The notes beneath the pieces are model-generated. The model did not search any database and had not been told where the DNA came from. It worked only from the letters and a program-made list of their open reading frames with translations. 64,000 nt of DNA from Mauremys mutica. Taxonomy: Eukaryota > Chordata > Testudines > Geoemydidae. The translations under genes and the position numbers were made by a program. The stretch is taken from positions 276,564,045-276,628,044 of the forward strand of contig NC_059072.1 of NCBI RefSeq assembly GCF_020497125.1, written 5' to 3'. Below, piece by piece: positions 56,850 to 64,000 of the stretch; the stretch's first letter is position 1; every line of letters starts with the position of its first letter.

Positions 56850-58779
56850 TGGCATAGCATGGGAGAAGCACAAATGTGTTTATAAGAAAAGTTAACAAGT
56901 GGACAATAGAGGCTGGTATCATGGGGCAATTTGAAGCAAGTATTGGTAGCTTCATAGTAAATGGAAGATTATAGGTAGGGTATAGATTGACCATGGATGG
57001 GATTGAAAATGAATATAAGTAGTTTATCTGAGATAGAGAGGAGGGAGCCAGAGGATGGACTCAAAGTGAGGGATGACATGGCTAAAACAGCAGTCTCAGA
57101 AAGTTATCTTTGAAGCAGCATTCTGAATGCATATGAGTGGGGCAAGACGGCATTTGTCAAAGTCAGAGAGAAGGGTGTTGCAGTAATCAACATGCAAGAT
57201 AAGGAGAGCTTGGACACAAACTTCATCTCCAGGACAAAACCACTGAACCTATTAATAACCAAATTCCAACAGTGTCTGTCCTCTCCCAACAATCTAATAC
57301 CATTCCTAATCAGGCTTCATATCAGGGCATAACAAAGTGATTCAGTGCAACTTCCTTACAATCATGCCCAGGGAACACACTTCAATACCCAGACCATTAA
57401 TCTATCCATAGGCTTTGACAAAATTCACTGTAAGCTGCTGCTGACTGTATGCAAGCCCTAGAAGGACTTGTGGAGAAGCACTGGGTTCACTCTTTTGTAT
57501 AAGGCTTCTTTTCTCTCCACAGCTCTAACAAATATTGTTCATTTCACTGTTTCAACTTTATTTCTGCAAGTTATCTTCCTTATTCTTGGACAAAGTAAGA
57601 ATATTCTTAACAGTTAATCATAGTAACAGCTTGCTTATTCAAAAATAGTGCTCAGTGCTATAAAGAAGTTCAACAAATATGTTGAGCAATCATAACTCAA
57701 CAAATATGTTGAGTAATCATACATAATCATTAGTATATTGATAATATTTTTGTATAAGCTGAAAGAATACTTTTCTACATAGATTTGTGTGTTTCAAAGA
57801 GGATTGTTAGCCATACAATTTAGTGGGGCGAAAATATCCCCATTTCATTTCAATTACTGATCTATTAAGCTGTTGAACAACAGGAAGCATGCTGAGAATT
57901 TTTAAACTAATTTTTCTTTACAATTGACTTCTTTGTCTAGGATGCACAAAAAATGGATAATGGCTTTTTTTCCCCCTTTCTATCTAGGTATTCTGTTAAT
58001 TGGACAGCCTTCAAAACTCTGAGATAGTGGTTTGCATATGTTCATGGAGTTTTTTAAGAAAAAAAACCCACCTCCGGTTTTGTCTAAAACTCGCTCTTCT
58101 GTATTCTATTTTACAAGCTGCCACTACTTCTAAAAGTTACTTGACTGAGTGCCTTGGAATATAAAGTCTTTCTGTTTATATCCATGATAATTATAACACA
58201 TGTATATTTCCCAACTACCAAATGTGTATCTGCCCACACTTGGATTTCTAAAAATGATATATTTCAGCTTCAATGTCCTATATATTTCCATAGCAGGGAT
58301 ACAATTTTCTATTAAATTATTTTTTTTTAAAAACCAACAACCCCCCAACCCCTGAGATTATTTCTGGTTCAGTTCCAAATGAGTGTTCCATAAGGGCAAG
58401 TAAGAGTATTTTCTACAGTTTCAGATAGCTTGGACTCTAAAGGTCTCATTGGATTCACCTATGCTCCTGAAACTTCTACATTGCAGTCTTTTATAGTAAA
58501 CAAAAAAAAAAAAAAAACAAAACAAAAAAAAAACCCTTGTTCTATCATCTCATATGCAGACCTAACTGCAGTTATCCACAAGTTAGGCTAGGCAGCTGCA
58601 AGAAAGACTGTAAGCATTTCTGGGCCGGGACTATGTGGAGTCTTTGGGATTTATGTAAATGACCATGCAAACTAATGGCACAATAGGCTGCAGTTGGGGC
58701 TACCCATGAAGGCCATTTGGAAATAAAGGAGAGCAGATCAGTTACAGCTCCAAGTTTATATTGGTATGAATTCTGCTTC
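56850..58779. other. No gene seen; old repeat scrap and A-rich tracts
   Basis: 56990-57300 is related to the repeat-like stretch at 6640-6960. 57662-57722 contains a short tandem (CAACAAATATGTTGAG twice). 58501-58535 is a poly-A/AAAAC tract. Otherwise featureless. Confidence 0.4.
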
Positions 58780-58782
58780 TTA

Positions 58783-58920
58783 GGGTATGTCTACACTACA
58801 AGAGTAGTTCGATTTAACTTAGGTCGAATTTGTGGATTCGACCTGATGAATTCGAATTTGTGTATCCACACTAAGGACACTAATTCGACTTTGTGAGTCC
58901 ACACTAACGGGGCAAGCATC
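58783..58920. promoter_or_regulatory. Harbinger left end: terminal repeat and TTCGA/TCGAA motifs
   Basis: After the terminal repeat, TTCGA or TCGAA recurs five times within about 90 bp (near 58807, 58823, 58838, 58851, 58884), often as AATTCGA. Such subterminal repeats are typical binding sites for the Myb-type partner or the transposase. Confidence 0.75.
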
Positions 58921-59159
58921 GACATTGGAAGCGGTGCATTCTGGGCAGCTATCCCACAGTTCCCGCAGTCCCCGCTTCCCATTGGAATGCTGGGTAGAGC
59001 CCCCAATGCCTTCTGGGGGAAAAATGTGTCGAGGGTGGTTTTGGGTAACTGTCGTCATTCAACCGTCACTCCCGCCCTCTCTCCTTGAAAGCGCCGGCGG
59101 GAACTCTGTTCGCACACTTTTCTGGTCAGTGACAGCGCGGACGCCACAGCACTCCGAGC

Positions 59160-60443
59160 ATGGAGCCCGCTGCGATCATCGCTGCACTTATGGCCGTTGT
59201 CAACTCCTCGCACCTTATCGAACACCTCTTCCACAGTCAGCTGCTGAGAAATCGGGCGAGGAGGCTCCGGCACCGCGGTGAGGACATGAAGTGTGAGAGT
59301 GTCACAGACCTCTCACAAAGCACGGGATCCCGCGCCGCGGAGATCATGGTGGCAATGGGTCACGTTCATGCTATTGGACGGCGATTCTGGGCTCGGGAAA
59401 CAAGCACGGACTGGTGGGACCGCATAGTGCTGCAGGTCTGGGATGAATCACAGTGGCTGCGAAACTTCAGGATGCGTAAGGGCACTTTCCTTGAACTGTG
59501 TGACTTGCTGGCCCCTGCCCTGAAGCGCCAGGACACACGGATGCGAGCAGCCCTGAGTGTGCAGAAACGAGTGGCCATAGCCCTCTGGAAACTTGCAACG
59601 CCAGACAGCTACCGGTCAGTAGCGAACCACTTTGGCGTGGGCAAATCTACCGTGGGGGTTGCTGTGATGCAAGTAGCCCACGCAATCATTGACCTACTGC
59701 TCTCAAAGGTGGTGACCCTGGGAAACGTCCAGGTCATCATAGATGGCTTCGCCGCGATGGGATTCCCAAACTGCTGTGGGGCTATAGATGGCACTCACAT
59801 CCCTATCCTGGGACCGGCCCACCAGGCCAGCCAGTATATTAACCGAAAGGGCTACTTTTCAATGGTGCTGCAAGCACTGGTGGACCATAGGGGACGTTTT
59901 ACCAACATCTACGTCAGGTGGCCGGGCAAGGTTCATGACGCGCGTGTGTTCAGGAACTCTGGTCTGTTTAGACGCCTGCAGGAAGGTAGTTTCTTCCCGG
60001 AACACAAAGTAAGTGTTGGGGATTTGGAGATGCCTACAGTGATCCTCGGGGACCCAGCCTACCCGCTAATGCCCTGGCTCATGAAGCCCTATACAGGCGC
60101 CCTGGACAGTGACAAGGAGCTCTTCAACTACCGGCTGAGCAAGTGCAGAATGGTGGTGGAGTGTGCTTTCAGACGTCTCAAGGGGAGATGGAGGAGCTTA
60201 TTGACTCGCTCGGATCTCAGCGAAACCAATATCCCCATTGTTATTGCAGCTTGCTGTGTGCTCCACAATCTCTGTGAGAGCAAGGGGCAGACCTTTATGG
60301 CGGGATGGGAGGTTGAGGCAAATTGCCTGGCTGCTGATTACGCTCAGCCAGACAGCCGTGCGATTAGAAGAGCCCAGCGGGAAGCGCTGTGCATCCGGGA
60401 GGTATTGAAAGCTAGGTTCCTCAGAGAGCAGGGTAACCTATGA
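59160..60443 (+). CDS. PIF/Harbinger transposase (HARBI1-like, DDE_Tnp_4), intact
   Basis: The 427-residue frame starts at ATG 59160 (context GAGCATGG, A at -3 and G at +4) and ends at TGA 60441-60443. It would cut and join the element's ends. Residues about 95-125 and 130-170 form the N-terminal region, with a helix-turn-helix-like segment at 151-169 (YRSVANHFGVGKSTVGVAV). The catalytic domain has D210 (CCGAIDGTHIPI), D260 (GKVHDARVFRNSG), D298 (VILGDPAYPLMPW) and E334 (CRMVVECAFRRLKGRW). D298 and E334 are 35 residues apart, as in DD35E. ACCVLHNLCE (364-373) is the usual C-terminal block. It is longer than vertebrate HARBI1 (about 350 residues); the extra residues are mostly N-terminal. AATAAA follows at 60560. 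No stops, frameshifts or missing catalytic residues are seen. Confidence 0.95.
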   Translation: MEPAAIIAALMAVVNSSHLIEHLFHSQLLRNRARRLRHRGEDMKCESVTDLSQSTGSRAAEIMVAMGHVHAIGRRFWARETSTDWWDRIVLQVWDESQWLRNFRMRKGTFLELCDLLAPALKRQDTRMRAALSVQKRVAIALWKLATPDSYRSVANHFGVGKSTVGVAVMQVAHAIIDLLLSKVVTLGNVQVIIDGFAAMGFPNCCGAIDGTHIPILGPAHQASQYINRKGYFSMVLQALVDHRGRFTNIYVRWPGKVHDARVFRNSGLFRRLQEGSFFPEHKVSVGDLEMPTVILGDPAYPLMPWLMKPYTGALDSDKELFNYRLSKCRMVVECAFRRLKGRWRSLLTRSDLSETNIPIVIAACCVLHNLCESKGQTFMAGWEVEANCLAADYAQPDSRAIRRAQREALCIREVLKARFLREQGNL

Positions 60444-61163
60444 CTGTCCAGTCTCTTTACAGAGAAGCTGAACCTGCCCCTGTTTCAGTTACTATTGACT
60501 TTTTTCAGCGGTTACATACCCCGTACACCAGGTTTCCCCCCTTCCAACAGACGTTTAAAAATAAAGTTATTGGAACATTTTTAATTAACAAAATTTTCTT
60601 TACTAACGAATACTCGTTCAAGGGTTCCAACAGGGAGGCAGACTGTGGTTGGTACGGTGTGCAGTGATGTACAGACCGCTTCTACACTCGAGGACTGACA
60701 GGCTCCTGCTCCTACAGAGGTCTCTGGTGGGATGACGGTTACCGGAGGGTGTGCAGGAAGGGGTGGGTTTGCAGGAAGGGGTGAGGGGTGTGTGGGAAGG
60801 GTGAGTAGGTGTGGGGGGATGATGGCTCTGGCTGGGGCTCAGGGCATCGGAGAGGTTCATGGCTAGGGTGGAAGGCCATGTTAAGGGCAGCCTGCCTTGC
60901 CATTTGTGGATGCCAGGCGCTCGGACCCTGGGGCAACATACACCTCCCAGACTGACCTAGGGCAGCAGACACCTCGCAGAGTGACCCGGGTGCCTAGTGA
61001 CTGCACTCTGTGTGTGACCTGCTGTTGATCCTGCCCCCATGTCTGTACCCTGTTAATGGTGGCTGTCCTATGCAATTAACAAACCCCTCCGCCCCCTTCA
61101 CACAAAGTCTTCTGCAAAGAAACATGACGGAAACAGTAATGAACAGCAAACTATTTTTAATAC
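60444..61163. other. Region between the two convergent Harbinger genes
   Basis: AATAAA for the transposase lies at 60560-60565 (plus). On the minus strand an ATTAAA variant lies near 61155, downstream of the Myb-like gene. Open frames here (60618-60972, minus) are proline-rich and low-complexity. They do not look coding. Confidence 0.5.
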
Positions 61164-63097
61164 TCAAATACACAGTTGTGGGATGAAACTGGGATTTGGG
61201 ATCGGGTGAGCCAGGAAGGCAAGCAATTCACATACTTTAGGGAATGAGAGCTGTTTGGTACATGAGCGCTCTGCTGGGGTGGAGTGACAGTTTTCACGGC
61301 CCCTAGCGCCCCTCCTTCTTGTGATATTGGGTGAGGGGGGGACAGGACTTGGTGGCGGGGGAGGGCGGTTGCAGATACAGTTCAGTGGGGCTCTCTGCTC
61401 CTGCCTGCGTTCCTGCAGAACATCCACAAGGCGCCGGAGCGTGTCCGTTTGCTCCCTCATTAGTCCAAGCAGCGTTTGAGTCGCCTGCTGGTCTTCCTGC
61501 CGCCACCTGTCCTCCCGTTTGCTGTGTGAGCACTGCTGCTGAGAGAGGGTCTCCCTCCACTGGCTCTGCTGGGCCGCCTCGGCTCTGGAGCAGGCCATCA
61601 CTTCAGCGAACATCTCGTCCCGAGTCTTTTTCTTTCGACGCCTAATCTGCGCCAGCCTCTGTGAGGGGGATGCCGGGGCAGTTTGGGAAAGAGCCGCAGC
61701 TGTGTGATGGGAAAAAGGAGGTGATTTCCTTCCAAAGATACATGTTTGCGAACACTGAACACAGTCTACTCAGTTTCTGTGAACAAGACCATACAGGGCA
61801 CCTAATCTCATGTGCTCTCAGGACAAGTTCGCATTTTTGGCATTCGCTTTCATTGCCTGGGGTCTTGCACTGGAGATCGGACAAGCGGGGCAGGACAGCA
61901 GAATCCGTGTAGCAGCCAGGCCTGGTAAGCCGTAAACTTTAGGCTGCTTAACAGTTAATGGATAGCAGTGACCTCCTGCTGCAGGCAATTTGGAAAGCAT
62001 AAAGTCTGACCCTGTTCCAGCCCCTCGCGGCTGTCCCTGGGAAAGATCCCTGTATGCTTTTCCTCTGCAGCCTCCAACACGTGGCTGTTAAACGACGGTC
62101 ATTGTTATGCAAAGGAAAAGTCAAGCATTCACAATAGTAACATTAAAGTAATTCCCCTAATTAGATGCAGCAGTCGCCGAGCGAGATCACCCTGACGCGG
62201 GTCTCCAGGAGAAACAGAGAGCGCATGCTGCGTGAATCCCTGCACAGACCAGGGCCCTATGCTGCGATGCTGGTCGAGGCAATGCTCCCATTATACCTCA
62301 GGATGGCCTGGCGCGGAAGAGTGTGCTTCCACGGAGCACCCAACAAGGCACCTCTCCCCAGGAACCTCCTGCGGAGGCTTTTCGAGTACCTCTCCGAGAG
62401 CTTCGTAGAACTGTCTCAAGAGGATTTCTGTTCGATCCCTATATGCATTGACCTTCTTTTTATATAGTTTTTATTCCTGTTTTGTTAAAAAATAAATGTT
62501 TACATGTTTATAGCACTTACCGACTGATCCTTCCCCTGATTCAGAGTCCGGGTTAATGGCCGGGGAGGGTTGGTAGGGGATCTCTGTGAGGGTGATGAAG
62601 AGATCCTGGCTGTCGGGGAAAGCAGTATTGTAACCGCTGTCGCCTGCCTCGTCCTCCACAAACCCTTCCTCATCTTCCCCATCGGCGAACATCGCCGAGA
62701 AACTGCCCCTCGACACTATCCCATCCTCAGAGTCCACGGTCACTGGTGGGGCAGTGGTGGCATACCCACCGAGAATGGCATGCAGTGCCTCGTAGAAGCG
62801 GCATGTCTGGGGCTGGGCTCCGGAGCGTCCGTTTGCTGCTTTGATTTTTTGGTAGCCTTGTCTCAGGTCCTTGATTTTCACGCGGCACTGCGTTGCATCC
62901 CGGCTGTATCCTCTGAGTGCCATGGCTTTGGAGACCTTCTCGTAGGTCTTTGCATTCCGTTTTTTGGAGCGCAGCTCCGAAAGCACAGACTCATCGCCCC
63001 ACACAGCGATCAGATCCAAGACTTCCCGGTCAGTCCATGCTGGGGCCCTCTTTCTACTCTGAGATTGCATGGACTCCTCTGCTGGAGATCTCTGCAT
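61164..63097 (-). CDS. Harbinger Myb/trihelix DNA-binding protein, two exons
   Basis: Exon 1 runs from ATG 63097 to 62521; the intron is 62520-61700; exon 2 runs from 61699 to TGA at 61164-61166. The donor reads GTCG/GTAAGTGC. The acceptor is preceded by the pyrimidine-rich CTCCTTTTTCCCATCACACAG. Exons of 577 and 536 nt sum to 1,113, a whole number of codons (370 residues), and the split codon stays in frame. Residues about 19-110 form a Myb/SANT (trihelix-like) domain: RAPAWTDREVLDLIAVWGDE, YEKVSKAMALRGYSRDATQC, RVKIKDLRQGYQKIKAANG and FYEALHAILGG. An acidic stretch follows (130-155), then in exon 2 a basic segment (RRRKKKTRDEMFAEVM) and a coiled-coil-like Gln/Glu-rich helix (WRETLSQQQC...LLGLMREQTDTLRRLVDVLQ). 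In this superfamily the protein partners the transposase and binds subterminal DNA. The frame is also open upstream of the ATG, but without an initiator. Confidence 0.85.
62165..62467 (+). CDS. Third open frame inside the Harbinger Myb intron, unknown function
   Basis: I do not recognise this protein. ATG 62165 opens a 100-residue frame ending TAG 62465-62467. It lies entirely in the intron of the Myb-like gene, on the opposite strand. Third codon positions are mostly C or G (for example ATC ACC CTG ACG, AAC CTC CTG CGG), which is unlike chance frames in this AT-rich window. It is basic at its start (VSRRNRERMLRESLHR) and has a hydrophobic middle (YAAMLVEAMLPLYLRMAW). AATAAA stands at 62491-62496, 24 nt after the stop. 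An AG preceded by a T/C-rich stretch (AATTCCCCTAATTAG) lies just before the ATG, so it could be a terminal exon of a longer plus-strand transcript. It may be a third Harbinger gene or captured DNA. No domain or family is claimed. Confidence 0.5.
   Translation: MQQSPSEITLTRVSRRNRERMLRESLHRPGPYAAMLVEAMLPLYLRMAWRGRVCFHGAPNKAPLPRNLLRRLFEYLSESFVELSQEDFCSIPICIDLLFI
62491..62496 (+). promoter_or_regulatory. AATAAA after the third Harbinger frame
   Basis: It lies on the plus strand, 24 nt beyond the stop of 62165-62467 and about 25 nt short of the Myb intron's donor. Confidence 0.5.
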
Positions 63098-63287
63098 CGC
63101 TGCCAGTGCTTCTGAGCTCGCCACGACGTCCACACAGGAAATGAGATTCAAACTGTCCAGACAGGAAAAGGAATTCAAATTTTCCCGGTGCTTTTCCTGT
63201 ATGGCTGATCAGAACATCTGAGCTCGGATTGCTGTCCAGAGCGTCAACAGAGTGGTGCAGTGTGGGATAGCTCCCGGAGCTAGTAAG

Positions 63288-63487
63288 TTCGATTTGCATC
63301 CACACCTAGCCTAATTCGACATAGCCATGTCGAATTTAGCGCTACTCCCCTCGTCGGGGTGGAGTACCGAATTCGAACTAAAGAGCCCTCTAGGTCGAAT
63401 TAAATGGCTTCCTGGTGTGGACGGGTGCATGGTTAATTCGAATTAACGCTGCTAAATTCGAATTAAAGTCCTAGTGTAGACCAGGCC
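63288..63487. promoter_or_regulatory. Harbinger right end: terminal repeat and TTCGA/TCGAA motifs
   Basis: About seven TTCGA/TCGAA motifs occur between 63288 and 63466, several as AATTCGAATTA. The terminal repeat TAGTGTAGACCAGGCC closes the element. Confidence 0.75.
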
Positions 63488-63490
63488 TTA

Positions 63491-64000
63491 GTAATCAGTG
63501 GTCTTAGAATTTAACTCTTGTCTTATGCCTGAATGCTACATGAATGCTTAATTTGCTAGTTTCCAAAGTCAAAGTCACATAGCACTTTTAATAGTGGGCC
63601 TTCAGCTCTGAAATTCATTTACAACTGTCAGAGCTTCAGCCCAACAATTTCTAGAGAACCATATATGATGAATCTCTGTCCAGGCCTTTTATTAACTCTC
63701 CTCTCTCCAGTTTCAGCATTGATAATATTCAGTTTAGCCTCTTTCATGGAAGATGGCTTGGTTTTTCTAGAGGCATATAAACTCTGTATTAGGGCCCTAA
63801 AACACAAACCCCTACTGAAACACTGTACACATAATCCTCCCCTGGGAAGAGGAGGAGAGAGAGAACAAACACATGACAGATGTCCCCACTGGAATGTGTT
63901 CAGCTACTATGATCCGAGAATAGTATGCAAACTAAATAGAAAATAATGGTGACTAGGTGTGAGCATAATTGAAGATGATAGATATAACCAAATGCATCTT
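63491..64000. other. No gene seen
   Basis: Ordinary AT-rich flank; the frame at 63665-63946 has no recognisable features. Confidence 0.4.

Larger units (their letters stand above)
58783..63487 (+). mobile_element. Complete PIF/Harbinger DNA transposon
   Basis: The 4,705-bp element is flanked by TTA on both sides (58780-58782 and 63488-63490), the 3-bp duplication of PIF/Harbinger. The ends are GGGTATGTCTACACTA and TAGTGTAGACCAGGCC; reversed, the second reads GGCCTGGTCTACACTA, so 12 of 16 terminal bases agree and GTCTACACTA is exact. It carries an open transposase on the plus strand (59160-60443) and a two-exon Myb-like gene on the minus strand (63097-61164). A third open frame lies on the plus strand inside the Myb intron. 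The two main genes converge. I found no disabling change in either, so the copy is a candidate autonomous element. Strand is given by the transposase. Confidence 0.95.

Noticed and set aside
57662..57722. CRISPR-like short direct repeat
   Set aside because: Only two copies of CAACAAATATGTTGAG with a short gap; the context is a eukaryotic intergenic region.
62570..63115. Plus-strand frame of 181 residues opposite the Myb exon
   Set aside because: It mirrors the high-GC third positions of the Myb coding exon and has no domain features.

Overview
The window looks like intergenic DNA from a non-avian sauropsid, most probably a turtle. I infer this from the repeat mix: CR1 LINEs with an esterase-type ORF1 and an ATTCTATG-type tail, a tRNA-headed SINE with a CR1 tail, a DIRS-type tyrosine-recombinase retroelement, a Ty3/gypsy element, several solo LTRs, abundant hAT MITEs and a PIF/Harbinger transposon. 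I found no exon of a recognisable host gene, no RNA gene and no CRISPR array. Nearly all coding sequence belongs to mobile elements.

Layout. 1-4620: repeat fragments, then a near-complete CR1 LINE (1046-4620) broken by an hAT MITE. 4843-5558: an ERV-like LTR. 5563-12580: mostly plain AT-rich DNA with ancient MIR/L2-like fragments and one complete hAT MITE. 12582-19745: GC-rich repeat, a CR1 piece, LTRs (one solo LTR has a perfect 5-bp target duplication) and an old minus-strand LINE split by the 5' part of another LINE. 19746-22000: rearranged LINE pieces with a long imperfect inverted repeat. 23054-28858: CR1, hAT MITEs and LTRs. 30470-32165: an island of GC-rich repeats. 32690-34275: an hAT MITE and an old CR1. 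37455-37634: a tRNA-derived SINE. 40670-about 50000: a decayed DIRS element that holds an hAT MITE and a complete, young Ty3/gypsy element. 50640-52520: a decayed Harbinger. 54690-56434: CR1 pieces, one split by an hAT MITE. 58783-63487: a complete Harbinger.

The most notable object is the complete PIF/Harbinger transposon at 58783-63487. It is 4,705 bp long, has a TTA target duplication on both sides, terminal inverted repeats and clusters of TTCGA/TCGAA subterminal motifs. It carries an unbroken 427-aa DDE transposase (+) and a convergent Myb/trihelix DNA-binding gene (-). I propose that the Myb gene is two exons joined by a consensus donor and acceptor that keep frame (370 aa). A third, previously unexpected 100-aa open frame lies on the + strand inside the Myb intron, has coding-like codon use and is followed 24 nt later by AATAAA. 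In families of this type the transposase and the Myb protein act together: the Myb protein binds the subterminal motifs and helps bring the transposase to the ends. The third frame has no function that I recognise.

Nested insertions give relative ages. The DIRS element is oldest at 40670-50000, the hAT MITE inside it has a degraded target duplication, and the gypsy element is young (2 differences in 191 bp between its LTRs). The gypsy gag-pol frame is interrupted only by four in-frame TGA codons, with no frameshift.
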